DNA of 64,000 nt, taken from NCBI RefSeq assembly GCF_005047355.1, contig NZ_SUMC01000013.1, positions 111,754-175,753 of the forward strand, written 5' to 3'. This DNA comes from Actinacidiphila oryziradicis (GTDB taxonomy: Bacteria; Actinomycetota; Actinomycetes; Streptomycetales; Streptomycetaceae). A program made the position numbers and the translations under genes. Shown here in pieces: positions 34,641 to 43,588 of the stretch (its first letter is position 1; each line of letters starts with the position of its first letter). Under the pieces are notes generated by a model. It was not told the DNA's origin and ran no database searches. It was given only the letters and a program-made list of their open reading frames with translations.

Positions 34641-35627
34641 CTATCGGCTCCCGCTCGCGTCGGTGCCGTCCAGGCGATCCGCGTCATCCAGCAGCACGCG
34701 GACCGCCCTCGCCACCTCGTCGGGGTGCTCCATCATCGCCACGTGCCCGCTGTCCGGCAGCGCCAGCAGCCGGGAGTCGCGGAAGGCGCGGCTCGCGCGC
34801 CTGGCCATCCGGAAGGAGACCAGCTTGTCCAGACCGCCGTACACCAGCAGGGTCGGGGCGAGAACCCGCTCGGCCTGCCGCCAGAGCGAGTGCTGGCCGC
34901 CGAGCGTGTAGGCGTCGACGATGCCGCGCGTCGAGCGCGCCAGCGCGTCCCAGAAGTACGGCAACGCCAACCGCCGCTCGTACTCGGCGGCGTGCTCGGC
35001 CCGCACCTCCTCCGGGACCCGGGCCGGGTCGCCGTAACAGAGCGCCAGCAGCTGCTCGGTGCGCCGCTCGCCCGACCAGTCCCGGGTCGCCCGTGCGGCC
35101 AGCGCGGGAACACCCGGCAGACCGAACATCGCGGTCGGCCAGGCCGAGCGCTGCGGCGGCACCTCAGGCAGCGCCGGGGAGACCAGCGTCAGCGTGCGTA
35201 CGAGATCGGGACGGGCCGCCGCGACCTTGGTGGCGACCGCGCCGCCCATCGAATTGCCGAAGAGATGCACCGGGCCCCGCCCGTCGGCCTCGATCAGACG
35301 CACGACAGCACGCGCGTGCCCCCCGACCGTGTAATCCCCGTCATCCGGCGGCGGCGAGTAGCCGAAGCCGGGAAGATCCGGCGCCTCGCCGTCCACCCGG
35401 TCGGCCAGCCGCTCCATGAGCGCGGACCAGTTCGCCGAAGAACCGCCCAGGCCGTGCACGAAGAGCGCGGGCGCCAGCCCCTCCCGATCCGGCACCCTCG
35501 AGCGCACTGTCAGCGTCACCCCCGGAAGCGTCACCACCCGCAGGGATTCGCCATCGCGGACTCTCGGACCCGCTGGAGGCACCGGCGTGGCGGCTATTAC
35601 GGCTTCGGGCAGCTCCGTCGAAGACAT
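34641..35627 (-). CDS. alpha/beta-fold hydrolase
   Basis: Encodes 328 residues. Oxyanion loop FVHGLGGSS, nucleophile elbow GNSMGG (Ser), acid in VYGGLDKLV and His in DSGHVAMMEHP. Substrate unknown; the fold is used by esterases, lipases and C-C hydrolases. No signal peptide. Start ATG 35627. It is co-transcribed with the DUF3152 gene and divergent from the acidic small protein. Confidence 0.87.
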   Translation of the reverse strand: MSSTELPEAVIAATPVPPAGPRVRDGESLRVVTLPGVTLTVRSRVPDREGLAPALFVHGLGGSSANWSALMERLADRVDGEAPDLPGFGYSPPPDDGDYTVGGHARAVVRLIEADGRGPVHLFGNSMGGAVATKVAAARPDLVRTLTLVSPALPEVPPQRSAWPTAMFGLPGVPALAARATRDWSGERRTEQLLALCYGDPARVPEEVRAEHAAEYERRLALPYFWDALARSTRGIVDAYTLGGQHSLWRQAERVLAPTLLVYGGLDKLVSFRMARRASRAFRDSRLLALPDSGHVAMMEHPDEVARAVRVLLDDADRLDGTDASGSR

Positions 35628-35760
35628 GGACCAATATTACGAGACGATCACGCGTACGATTGCATGTTCAGCATCACAGGTCTCCGAACGTGTCGGTTGC
35701 CACTCTGCGCCCCGGGTAACTCTCTCCTAGGCTCGCAGGTAGCGAAGGAAGGGAGGAGTC

Positions 35761-36000
35761 GTGTCCGACATCACCGATGACTTCGACAACGAGGAAGCCA
35801 TCGACCCCGACAGCGACATTGATCCCGACATCGACACGGAGCTCGATCTGGAGGCTCCCGAAGCCGACGTCATCGAACAGCACACGGACCTCCTCCGGTA
35901 CCGCGACGTCCCCATCACCGAGCGCCCGATCGAGGCCGACCCGGCGGACGCCGCCGACCAGCGCCGCGTAGTGAAGCTGGACGAGGACGACTACCGCTGA
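35761..36000 (+). CDS. small highly acidic conserved protein
   Basis: Encodes 79 residues from GTG with GGGAGGAGT 2-8 nt upstream. The first 35 residues are mostly Asp, Glu and Ile (DDFDNEEAIDPDSDIDPDID), and the C-terminus ends VVKLDEDDYR. pI must be very low; no domain is known. It may bind cations or a basic partner. Divergent from the hydrolase/DUF3152 pair and upstream of a TetR regulator. Confidence 0.75.
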   Translation: MSDITDDFDNEEAIDPDSDIDPDIDTELDLEAPEADVIEQHTDLLRYRDVPITERPIEADPADAADQRRVVKLDEDDYR

Positions 36001-36126
36001 CCGCACGCCGGTACCAGCCCGTGAGAATGTGCGCACGAGCGGCGCACACGTCCGTTACTGAAAAGTAGGATGGCAGACGCAACTCAGCGCAGCTATCACG
36101 AGCGCAGTAACCAATTGGGAGGCCGC

Positions 36127-36774
36127 GTGACCGCCATCGAGCATACCGAGGCACGCCCACGCGGCACCCGCCTGCCGCGCCGGGCCCGCCGCAACCAGCT
36201 GCTGGGCGCCGCCCAGGAAGTGTTCGTCGCGCAGGGCTACCACGCCGCCGCCATGGACGATATCGCCGAGCGTGCCGGTGTCAGCAAGCCCGTGCTCTAC
36301 CAGCACTTCCCCGGCAAGCTCGACCTGTACCTCGCCCTGCTCGACCAGCACTGCGAGTCACTCCTCGACGCCGTCCGCACCGCCCTCGCCTCCACCACCG
36401 AGAACAAGCTGCGCGTCACCGCCACCATGGACGCGTACTTCGCCTACGTCCAGGACAAGGGCGGCGCCTTCCGGCTGGTCTTCGAGTCCGACCTCACCAA
36501 CGAGCCCGCGGTACGCGAACGCGTCGACAAGGTCTCCCTGCAGTGCGCCGAGGCGATCAGCGAGGTGATCGCCGAGGACACCGGCCTGCCCAAGGAGCAG
36601 TCCATGCTGCTCGCCGTCGGGCTGGGCGGCGTCTCCCAGGTCGTCGCCCGCTACTGGCTCGGCAGCGGCGGCAGCATCGCCCGCGAGGAGGCCGTCCAGC
36701 TGCTCACCTCGCTCGCATGGCGCGGCATCGCCGGTTTCCCGCTGCACGGCACCGAGGGCGGCGCCCCGCACTGA
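36127..36774 (+). CDS. TetR-family transcriptional regulator
   Basis: Encodes 215 residues from GTG 36127, which has GGGAGG 7 nt upstream; earlier in-frame codons lack one. The N-terminal helix-turn-helix is clear (AAQEVFVAQGYHAAAMDDIA...GVSKPVLYQHFPGKLDL). The ligand domain is all-helical with FRLVFESDLTN. Orthologue of Rv3208 by synteny; target operator not identified. It is followed by the DUF3107 gene 111 bp on. Confidence 0.9.
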   Translation: MTAIEHTEARPRGTRLPRRARRNQLLGAAQEVFVAQGYHAAAMDDIAERAGVSKPVLYQHFPGKLDLYLALLDQHCESLLDAVRTALASTTENKLRVTATMDAYFAYVQDKGGAFRLVFESDLTNEPAVRERVDKVSLQCAEAISEVIAEDTGLPKEQSMLLAVGLGGVSQVVARYWLGSGGSIAREEAVQLLTSLAWRGIAGFPLHGTEGGAPH

Positions 36775-36885
36775 CCGCTCGTTCCCGCCTGTTCGCTACG
36801 GGCGTGCCGGTCGGACGCTGCATCGCACCTGCGCACGGCTAGTCTGTGCTCCGTACACCGCCAGACCATCGGAGGGACAAAAGCC

Positions 36886-37116
36886 GTGGAGGTCAAGATC
36901 GGCGTGCAGCACGCGCCACGCGAGATCACCATCGAGAGCTCGCAGTCGGCCGAGGAGGTCGAGAAGGCCGTGGCTGACGCGCTCGCCGGCACAGCCAAGC
37001 TGCTGAGCCTGACGGACGAGCACGGCCGCAAGGTCCTCGTCCCTTCGGAGCGGCTCGCCTACGTCGAGATCGGCGAGTCTGCCGCTCGCCGGGTCGGCTT
37101 CGGCGCAGCGCTCTAA
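36886..37116 (+). CDS. DUF3107 small protein
   Basis: Encodes 76 residues from GTG with GGAGGGA about 9 nt upstream. Sequence MEVKIGVQHAPREITIES and VPSERLAYVEIGE is the DUF3107 family (Rv3208A/TB9.4 in mycobacteria), short beta-alpha protein of unknown function. The order TetR-DUF3107 is kept across actinobacteria. A strong terminator follows. Confidence 0.9.
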   Translation: MEVKIGVQHAPREITIESSQSAEEVEKAVADALAGTAKLLSLTDEHGRKVLVPSERLAYVEIGESAARRVGFGAAL

Positions 37117-37138
37117 CCGCGGCGCTCTGCTCTCGAAG

Positions 37139-37177
37139 ACGGCGGGCGCCCGGGACAATCCGGGTGCCCGCCGTTTT
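37139..37177 (+). terminator. intrinsic terminator after DUF3107
   Basis: Stem 37139-37153 with 37160-37174 (one G-T mismatch), loop 6 bases, then a run of T (CCGTTTTG). Confidence 0.85.
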
Positions 37178-37239
37178 GCGTGCCTGCTCCCGGGGGTATG
37201 ACGGAAACGACCGATCGATCCTCGGGGAGGGACCCCAGC

Positions 37240-37512
37240 ATGCTGTGGCACGCGCTCGCTTTCGCCGCCCTCGGCCTCGCCGTCGCCTCAGCCGTGATGC
37301 GGCTACTGCCCGCCACGCGACTCCCCTCCCGCCGCCTCGTCCTCCCCACCGGTCCCGTCGCCGCCCTAACCGGCGGTCTCCTGGCCCGCGCCATCCTCGG
37401 CCCCGGCCACCTTCTCCTCACCCTCCTCGCCGCCGTCGCTGTCGCCGCGGCTCTTCTCTCCCTCCTGATCCGCCCCTCCGGCCGCCGCGAGTCAGCCCCC
37501 CACCCAGCGTGA
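37240..37512 (+). CDS. small two-helix membrane protein
   Basis: Encodes 90 residues from ATG 37240 (GGGAGGGA 6-13 nt upstream). Two or three hydrophobic segments: LWHALAFAALGLAVASAVMR, PTGPVAALTGGLLARAI and HLLLTLLAAVAVAAALLSLL. The last part is basic. No family recognised. A longer form starting at GTG 37180 would overlap the terminator of DUF3107, so it is disfavoured. Confidence 0.65.
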   Translation: MLWHALAFAALGLAVASAVMRLLPATRLPSRRLVLPTGPVAALTGGLLARAILGPGHLLLTLLAAVAVAAALLSLLIRPSGRRESAPHPA

Positions 37513-37680
37513 CGCCCTTCGGGCGGATCCCAACGCCCCCGCCCGGCCCCCGGGCAGTAAACGCACACCCCCAGCCGGGCCCGCACTGCCAAACCAGCAG
37601 TCGCCGGACGCCCCCGGCACGAGGCGGTACCCGCAGGCAATAGCGGACAGAGTCGTCCCGCAGCAAGCGGAACCGGCAGA

Positions 37681-37742
37681 AGGGGGCGGTGCAGGGGTGT
37701 CCCCGCAGACTGTGTCGCCCAAGGGCCGGTGGCGATGGCGCA
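37681..37742 (-). repeat. short copy of the dispersed intergenic repeat
   Basis: Read on the minus strand this 62-bp stretch matches the opening block of the long repeats at 12062 and 42037, including the identical core GTCTGCGGGGACACCCCTGC. It lies between two convergent genes. Confidence 0.8.
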
Positions 37743-37855
37743 TGTCCGAACCACATCCGGAAGGCCCCCGGGCGCCCCCGACCCGTGCCGAACGACAACC
37801 TGAAGGCCCCCGGCGCCGCCGAGCCCAAATTGGACGAGCCGCCGCCCCGCGGGGG

Positions 37856-38587
37856 CTACGCCGCCAAGCCCAGCGCAGCCATGCGCTTGGTATGCGCCTC
37901 GGTGATGCGCGTGAACATCCGCCCCACCTCCGCCAGGTCAAACCCGTCCGCCACACCGCCCACAAGCATCGTGGAGAGCGCGTCACGGTCAGCGACAACC
38001 CGCTGCGCCTGCGAGAGCGCCTCCCCCATGAGCCGCCGCGCCCAGAGCGCCAGCCGCCCCCCGACCCTGGGCTCCGCCTCGATCGCGGCCCGCACCTTCT
38101 CCACGGCGAAGGAAGCGTGCCCGGTGTCGTCGAGCACGGACAGCACGAGCTCACGTGTGTCGGAGTCCAGCCGCGCAGCGACCTCACGGTAGAAGTCCGA
38201 GGCGATCGAGTCGCCGACATAGGCCTTGACCAGGCCTTCGAGCCAATCCGAGGGCGCCGTCTGACGGTGGAAGTCGTCGAGCGGCGTCGCGAACGGCTCC
38301 ATCGCGGCAGTGGGCTCCGCGTCGACCGCGGAAAGCCGGTCCCGGAGCTGCGCGAAATGGTGAAACTCGGCGGTAGCCATCGCCGCGAGTTCCGCCTTGT
38401 CGGACAGCGTCGGCGCCAGCTTCGCGTCCTCCGCGAGCCGCTCGAACGCGGCCAGCTCGCCGTAGGCAAGCGCGCCGAGCAGGTCGATGACCGCCGCACG
38501 GTACCGGGGGTCGCCGGAGGCCGTGGCCCAATCCTGGGCGGCGATGGCGGTGGAAGCGGGCGCGGTTGTCTCGTCAGGCGTCTCCAT
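37856..38587 (-). CDS. ferritin-like fold protein (Rv3210c type)
   Basis: Encodes 243 residues from ATG 38587. Four-helix bundle character with helix motifs LAYGELAAFERLAEDAK, MATAEFHHFAQLRDRL, DSIASDFYREVAARLD and DTGHASFAVEKVRAAIE: Glu and His pairs spaced as in di-metal ferritin-like proteins. Orthologous position to Rv3210c. Catalytic role unproven. It lies upstream of the RNA helicase on the other strand, so they share a divergent promoter region. Confidence 0.8.
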   Translation of the reverse strand: METPDETTAPASTAIAAQDWATASGDPRYRAAVIDLLGALAYGELAAFERLAEDAKLAPTLSDKAELAAMATAEFHHFAQLRDRLSAVDAEPTAAMEPFATPLDDFHRQTAPSDWLEGLVKAYVGDSIASDFYREVAARLDSDTRELVLSVLDDTGHASFAVEKVRAAIEAEPRVGGRLALWARRLMGEALSQAQRVVADRDALSTMLVGGVADGFDLAEVGRMFTRITEAHTKRMAALGLAA

Positions 38588-38713
38588 GCTGGGCACAATA
38601 GCCCGCCTCATCAGGGAGGCAATCACCTCGCCGGGCCCCACGGTCCCCTGTCGTCCCGGGTGTCGTCCCGCATCCCGAGAAAATCCATCCGGCGCAGCTG
38701 CGCGATTCCGGGG

Positions 38714-38953
38714 TACAGTGGTATGAGCCCGCCCGGTTTCCAGGCGGGTCATGTATGAGACATGGATGCCCGGTCGGTGGCCCGATCGGCTCCACCGACC
38801 GCCCTCCACCACAGGAGGGGCCCACTCGCGGCACGCGCGAGGGCAGCGGTCCCGCGCTTCTCAGCCACTCACGGCTGTACGACACCCTGCGCGGTCAGCG
38901 CCCGCGTTCCGTCCCTGACGGAGTGATGGACGCTCGACCCCCCTCACCGCTCA
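38714..38953 (+). promoter_or_regulatory. promoter and long structured 5' leader of the DEAD-box helicase
   Basis: A -10 like TACAGT (38714-38719) puts the start near 38726, giving about 230 nt of leader. Consecutive hairpins: CCCGCC/GGCGGG (38728-38748), GGTCGGTGG/CCACCGACC (38772-38800) and CCCTCC/GGAGGG (38802-38819). No open frame of note. Confidence 0.5.
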
Positions 38954-40735
38954 GTGCCGCGTCTCACAGAAGAGGCAAGCATCCTGACCACCACCAGTTT
39001 CCGCAGCCTCGGGATCTTCCCCGAGACCGCCGAGGCCCTCGAAGCCGTCGGCATCTTCAATGCCTTCCCCATCCAGGAGATGACTCTCCCCGTCGCCCTC
39101 GCCGGCAACGACGTCATCGGCCAGGCCAAGACCGGCACCGGGAAGACGCTCGGCTTCGGCCTTCCGCTCCTCGAGCGGGTCATCGTACCCGCTGATGTCG
39201 AGGCCGGGCGCGCCAAGCCGGAGGATCTCGTCGACGGCCCGCAGGCCCTCGTCGTCGTCCCGACCCGCGAGCTCTGTCAGCAGGTCACCAATGACCTGCT
39301 GACCGCCGGCAAGGTCCGGAACGTACGGGTTCTCGCCATTTACGGCGGCCGCGCCTACGAGCCTCAGGTCGAGGCCCTCAGGAAGGGCGTCGACGTTGTC
39401 GTCGGCACCCCGGGCCGCCTGCTCGACCTCGCCGGACAGAAGAAGCTCAACCTCGGCAATGTCCGTGGCCTGGTCCTCGACGAGGCCGACGAAATGCTCG
39501 ACCTGGGCTTCCTGCCCGACGTCGAGAAGATCATGACCATGCTGCCGACCAAGCGCCAGACGATGCTCTTCTCGGCCACCATGCCGGGCGCTGTCATCAA
39601 CCTCGCGCGCCGCTACATGACGCAGCCGACCCACATCAGCGCCACCTCGCCGGACGACGAGGGCGCGACGGTCGCGAACACCACCCAGCATGTCTTCCGC
39701 GCCCACTCCATGGACAAGCCCGAGCTCGTCTCGCGCATCCTCCAGGCCGACGGCCGCGGCCTCGTCATGGTCTTCTGCCGCACCAAGCGCACCGCCGCCG
39801 ACGTCGCCGAGCAGCTGGAGCAGCGCGGCTTCGCCTCGGGCGCCGTCCATGGCGACCTCGGGCAGGGCGCCCGTGAGCAGGCGCTCCGCGCCTTCCGCAA
39901 CGGCAAGGTCGATGTGCTGGTCTGCACGGATGTCGCGGCTCGCGGCATCGATGTGGAAGGCGTCACGCACGTCATCAACTACCAGACGCCCGAGGACGAG
40001 AAGACCTACCTTCACCGCATCGGCCGCACCGGCCGCGCCGGCGCCTCCGGTATCGCCATCACCCTCGTCGACTGGGACGACATCCCGCGCTGGAAGCTCA
40101 TCAACAAGGCGCTCGACCTCCCCTTCGACGAGCCCGAGGAGACCTACTCCACCTCCGAGCACCTCTACGAGCTCCTCGGCATCCCCGCCGGCACGAAGGG
40201 CGTCCTGCCCCGTGCGGAGCGCACCCGTGCCGGGCTCGACGCGGAAGAGGTCGAGGACCTCGGCGAGACCGGCGGCCGCGGGCGCGGTGGCGGCCGTAAG
40301 GCCGCTACGACCACGGTTGTCGAGGAGCGCCCCGCCCGCACCCGCGCCCCGCGCCAGCGGCGCCGGACGCGCAACGGCGAGCCCATCACGGCCGCCGCTG
40401 CCGCGGAGGCGGAGGCAGCTGTCGCCACGGCCGAGGGCGAAAGCGCGACACCTTCGGCATCGACCCCGGCTCCGCGCCGGCGGCGCCGGGCCCGTGTCGC
40501 TGTCGCCGCCGGTGCCGAAGCGGTCGTGACGACCGCGGAGACCACCGAGGCCCCTGACCGCGGCGAGACCGTGCCCGCGCCCAGGCGGCGCCGTACCCGC
40601 GCCACTGTCGCCGCCGACTCCGCTGAAGCCGCCACCGCGGCCCCCGCCGAGCCCACCGCGACCTCCGCCGACGACGGCGAAGCCAAGCCCGCCCGTCGTC
40701 GCCGCCGTACCCGCCGCACCGCCGCCGAAAGCTGA
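38954..40735 (+). CDS. rhlE: DEAD-box RNA helicase (RhlE type) with basic repeated tail
   Basis: Encodes 593 residues from GTG 38954; a SD-like AGAGG lies before a CTG ten codons on, so the start is not certain. All helicase motifs are present: FPIQ (Q), AKTGTGKT (58-65), PTRELCQQV, LDEADEMLD, SAT, DVAARGIDVEG and HRIGRTGRAG. Residues from about 415 to the end are Ala/Arg-rich with five basic patches (PRQRRRTRNG, APRRRRRARV, APRRRRTRAT, ARRRRRTRRT and others), a likely RNA-binding tail. Orthologue of Rv3211. Role: RNA remodelling, ribosome assembly or degradation, perhaps cold response. Confidence 0.93.
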   Translation: MPRLTEEASILTTTSFRSLGIFPETAEALEAVGIFNAFPIQEMTLPVALAGNDVIGQAKTGTGKTLGFGLPLLERVIVPADVEAGRAKPEDLVDGPQALVVVPTRELCQQVTNDLLTAGKVRNVRVLAIYGGRAYEPQVEALRKGVDVVVGTPGRLLDLAGQKKLNLGNVRGLVLDEADEMLDLGFLPDVEKIMTMLPTKRQTMLFSATMPGAVINLARRYMTQPTHISATSPDDEGATVANTTQHVFRAHSMDKPELVSRILQADGRGLVMVFCRTKRTAADVAEQLEQRGFASGAVHGDLGQGAREQALRAFRNGKVDVLVCTDVAARGIDVEGVTHVINYQTPEDEKTYLHRIGRTGRAGASGIAITLVDWDDIPRWKLINKALDLPFDEPEETYSTSEHLYELLGIPAGTKGVLPRAERTRAGLDAEEVEDLGETGGRGRGGGRKAATTTVVEERPARTRAPRQRRRTRNGEPITAAAAAEAEAAVATAEGESATPSASTPAPRRRRRARVAVAAGAEAVVTTAETTEAPDRGETVPAPRRRRTRATVAADSAEAATAAPAEPTATSADDGEAKPARRRRRTRRTAAES

Positions 40736-40740
40736 TCACC

Positions 40741-40789
40741 ACGCCGGATGGGTGGCTCAGGGCCTCGCCCTGAGCCACCCATCCGGCGT
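40741..40789 (+). terminator. very strong terminator after rhlE
   Basis: Perfect 23-bp stem (40741-40763 with 40767-40789) with a 3-base loop. It lies 5 bp past the stop and reaches to 13 bp before the next ATG. Confidence 0.85.
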
Positions 40790-40802
40790 GTCAAGGGGAA
40801 CC

Positions 40803-41762
40803 ATGCCAGCCGCTCCGCACAACGCCGCCGAGCCCTCGTCCCGTACGAGCGCCGGGCCGGCCCCCGTGCCCGCGGGCACGGCCGAGGCCGCGAACATGCC
40901 GCTGGACTTCACGCTGCTGGCGGTGGCGATCACAGGCGTCTCCTTCTCGGCACCGCTGGTCGCGTCGACCGCGGCACCCGCTCTCGCCATCGCATTCTGG
41001 CGGAACGCGATGGCGACGGCGGCGCTGAGCCCGTTCGCGCTGATACGAGGCCGTAATCGCCTGGAGCTGCGCCGGATGGGTCGACGGGCAGTCTTGCTGT
41101 CGCTGGCCGCCGGAGCGGTGCTCGCGCTGCACTTCGGGTTGTGGCTGCCGAGCCTGTCCATGACATCCGTCGCGTCGTCCACCGCGCTGTGCACGACGAC
41201 CCCGATCTGGACGACGATCTTCCTCCGGCTGCGTGGGCACCGCCCGCCGAAGCTGGTGTGGGCGGGCACGCTGCTCGCCATGGTCGGCGTGGTGATCCTG
41301 ACCGGGGTCGACCTCTCCCTCTCCTCCCGCGCCCTGGCGGGCGACGCGCTCGCGCTGGGCGCGGGCGTTGCCGCGGCGGCGTACGTACTGCTGGGCGCGG
41401 AGGTGCGCCGTACGGTGAGCACGACGGCGTACACCTACGTCTGCTACGCCATGACGGCTGTCGTGCTCCTGGCCGTGTGCCTCGGGTCGGGTTCCGCGCT
41501 CGGTGGGTACTCGGGTGCGACGTGGATGAAGCTGGTGGCGCTCACTGTGGCGGCCCAACTGCTGGGGCACAGCCTGCTGAACCGGGTCGTGCGCGGGCTC
41601 GGCCCGTCGACCACGTCGACGGCGATCCTCCTGGAAACGCCGGGCGCGGCCCTGATCGCGGCGGTCTGGCTGGGCCAGATGCCGCCGGTGGCGGCGTACC
41701 CGGCACTTGGTGTGATCCTCACGGGTCTCGCGCTTGTGGTCCTGTCGGACCGGCGTTCGTAG
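40803..41762 (+). CDS. EamA/DMT-superfamily transporter
   Basis: Encodes 319 residues from ATG 40803 with AAGGGGAA 3 nt upstream. Ten membrane helices in two EamA halves: WRNAMATAALSPFALIRG, TALCTTTPIWTTIFLRL, GVVILTGVDL, LLGHSLLNRVVRGLGPST and ILTGLALVVLSDRR. Substrate unknown; the family exports metabolites, amino acids or drugs. It lies just past the rhlE terminator, and so is read from its own promoter or by read-through. Confidence 0.9.
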   Translation: MPAAPHNAAEPSSRTSAGPAPVPAGTAEAANMPLDFTLLAVAITGVSFSAPLVASTAAPALAIAFWRNAMATAALSPFALIRGRNRLELRRMGRRAVLLSLAAGAVLALHFGLWLPSLSMTSVASSTALCTTTPIWTTIFLRLRGHRPPKLVWAGTLLAMVGVVILTGVDLSLSSRALAGDALALGAGVAAAAYVLLGAEVRRTVSTTAYTYVCYAMTAVVLLAVCLGSGSALGGYSGATWMKLVALTVAAQLLGHSLLNRVVRGLGPSTTSTAILLETPGAALIAAVWLGQMPPVAAYPALGVILTGLALVVLSDRRS

Positions 41763-41779
41763 CTTTCCGCGTCCTGCGC

Positions 41780-41870
41780 CCGGGGTGGGGTGCGCTTTGT
41801 TCGGTTGTTGGGTCGGTGGCGCCTCCGGGGTGACTCGCTCCCCCAACGTTCGGCCGGGAGGTGCCCCCAC
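41780..41870 (+). repeat. 90-bp intergenic repeat, copy 1
   Basis: Starts CCGGGGTGGGG, holds GTCGGTGGCGCCTCCGGGGT and ends with a hairpin repeat of the TCCCCCA...GGTGCCCCCA type. Nearly the same sequence occurs at 41904-41993 and, inverted, at 48216-48304. Directly after it, at 41871-41889, is an inverted copy of the CAGCCCGTCCGGCG motif. Confidence 0.8.
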
Positions 41871-41903
41871 AATCGCCGGACGGGCTGGGTTTGGTGCTCT
41901 GCG

Positions 41904-41993
41904 CCGGGGTTGGGGTCCGCTTGTTCGGTGGGTGGGTCGGTGGCGCCTCCGGGGTGACTCTCTCCCCCAGCCTTCGGCCGGGAGGTGCCCCCA
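41904..41993 (+). repeat. 90-bp intergenic repeat, copy 2
   Basis: Direct repeat of 41780-41870. Its 3' end (41963-41993) is identical to the 31-bp ends of the 12-kb element. Confidence 0.8.
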
Positions 41994-42036
41994 GGAGGTG
42001 CCCCCACGACTGTGTGCCAGGGCCCGGGACGTCATT

Positions 42037-42388
42037 CGCCATCGCCGGCGGCACTTGGGCGACACAGTCTGCGGGGACACCCCTGCACCGCCCCCTCCGG
42101 CCGCCACAGCGCCTCACGGTGAGTCTTGTCCTGCGGTCCAGACCACCGGGTGCGAGGCGTTGGTTTTACGGTCTCCGCCCTGAGCGGCCGTCACGCGCAC
42201 ATCCGGCCGGGAGGGGACGCGCCGGGGTGTCCCCGCAGGGGACGAGCACATGCACCCCGGGTGCGTTCGCTGCGGACCCGCACGTGCGAGCCCCGAGGAG
42301 ATCACCCCACAGCGGCCCCGACCCCGCAACGGGCATTGCGTGGCGGCACGCACGACCACCCAGCCCGTCCGGCGCTTGAGGACGGACC
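42037..42388 (+). repeat. long dispersed intergenic repeat, copy B
   Basis: Matches 12062-12410 by eye along its full length, with small gaps around 42125-42150. It ends with CAGCCCGTCCGGCG and TTGAGGACGGACCGG (42361-42388). Confidence 0.85.
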
Positions 42389-42463
42389 GGCGCCCCGGCA
42401 GAGGAGGCGGAACCGGCACCCCCGGCAGACGGAACGAAACCGTGCCGGTCCGGCCGGACAAAC

Positions 42464-43588
42464 CTAGAGCCAGCCGTTGCGCCGGAACCCGCGGTGAATG
42501 GCGAAGCAAATCGCGAGGGTGGCGCAGAGCACCACGGGATAGCCATACCGATAGTGCAGCTCAGGCATGTTGTCGAAGTTCATGCCGTAGACGCCGGTGA
42601 TCATCGTCGGGACGGCGAAAATCGCCGCCCAGGCGGTGATCTTGCGCATGTCCTCGTTCTGGGCGACGGTGGCCTGCGCAAGGTTGGCCTGGAGGATCGA
42701 GTTGAGGAGGTCGTCGAAGCCGACGACCTGTTCGTGGACGCGGGCGACGTGGTCGGCGACGTCGCGGAAGTACTTCTGGATCTCGGGGTCGACCAGCCGC
42801 ATGGGCCGCTCGCTGAGCAGCTGCATGGGTCGCAGCAGTGGGGAGACGGCGCGCTTGAATTCGAGGACCTCGCGCTTGAGCTGGTAGATGCGTCCGGCGT
42901 CGCCGCCACGGGCGGACTTGCCGTCGGCGGCGGAGAAGACATCGATCTCGACCTCGTCGATGTCGTCCTGGACGGCGTCGGTGACGGCGAGGTAGTCGTC
43001 GACGACCTGGTCGGCGATGGCGTGCAGGACCGCGGAGGGGCCCTTGACGAGCAGGTCGGGGTTGTCCTCGAGGCGGTGCCGCAGAGCGCGGAGCGAACCG
43101 TGGCCGCCGTGCCGGACGGTGATGACGAAGTGCCGGCCGGTGAAGACCATCACCTCACCGGTCTCCACCACCTCGCTGGTGGCGGTGAGTTCGGCGTGCT
43201 CGACGTAGCGGATGGTCTTGAAGACGGTGAAGAGGCTGTCGTCGTAGCGCTCCAGCTTGGGCCGCTGGTGGGCCTGGATGGCGTCCTCGACGGCCAGCGG
43301 GTGCAGGCCGAAAACCTCGGCGATGCCGGAGAACTCCTGCTCCGACGGCTCGTGCAGGCCGATCCAGACGAAGCCGTCGCCGCCGCGCACCTTGGCGAGC
43401 GCGTCGTGCGGGGTGAGGTGGTCGCTGACGCGGTGTCCGTCGCGGTAGACGGCGCAGTCGACGACCGCGCTGGGGGCGGAGGCGGAGGCGGAGCCGTTGC
43501 GGGTGGCCGGGCCGTAGTCGTACGACGAGGTGCTTTTGCGCAGGAGGGCGGGACGGACTACTGCACGCAGGTCGCGGATCATCGACAT
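42464..43588 (-). CDS. corA: CorA-family magnesium/cobalt channel
   Basis: Encodes 374 residues from ATG 43588 (AAGGAG 6 nt upstream). Long cytosolic N-domain with FVWIGLHEPSEQEF and VEDAIQAHQRPKLERYDD, the stalk helix, and at the end two membrane helices joined by the YGMN motif (YGMNFDNMPEL). Pentameric Mg2+ uptake channel in the plasma membrane. A Ser/Ala-rich insert SASASAPSAV near residue 35 is unusual. Probably monocistronic. Confidence 0.95.
   Translation of the reverse strand: MSMIRDLRAVVRPALLRKSTSSYDYGPATRNGSASASAPSAVVDCAVYRDGHRVSDHLTPHDALAKVRGGDGFVWIGLHEPSEQEFSGIAEVFGLHPLAVEDAIQAHQRPKLERYDDSLFTVFKTIRYVEHAELTATSEVVETGEVMVFTGRHFVITVRHGGHGSLRALRHRLEDNPDLLVKGPSAVLHAIADQVVDDYLAVTDAVQDDIDEVEIDVFSAADGKSARGGDAGRIYQLKREVLEFKRAVSPLLRPMQLLSERPMRLVDPEIQKYFRDVADHVARVHEQVVGFDDLLNSILQANLAQATVAQNEDMRKITAWAAIFAVPTMITGVYGMNFDNMPELHYRYGYPVVLCATLAICFAIHRGFRRNGWL

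Larger units (their letters stand above)
41763..42463. other. 700-bp gene-free region made of repeats
   Basis: Between the DMT transporter and corA. Apart from the repeats listed here nothing else is recognised. Open frames such as the one starting at 42250 match those in the other copy only because the DNA is repeated, and both strands stay open. Confidence 0.75.

Noticed and set aside
42250..42600. Frame starting MHPGCVRCGPARASPEE that also exists in copy A at 12 kb
   Set aside because: Shared because the DNA repeat is shared; all frames are equally kept, no ribosome site, different ends.
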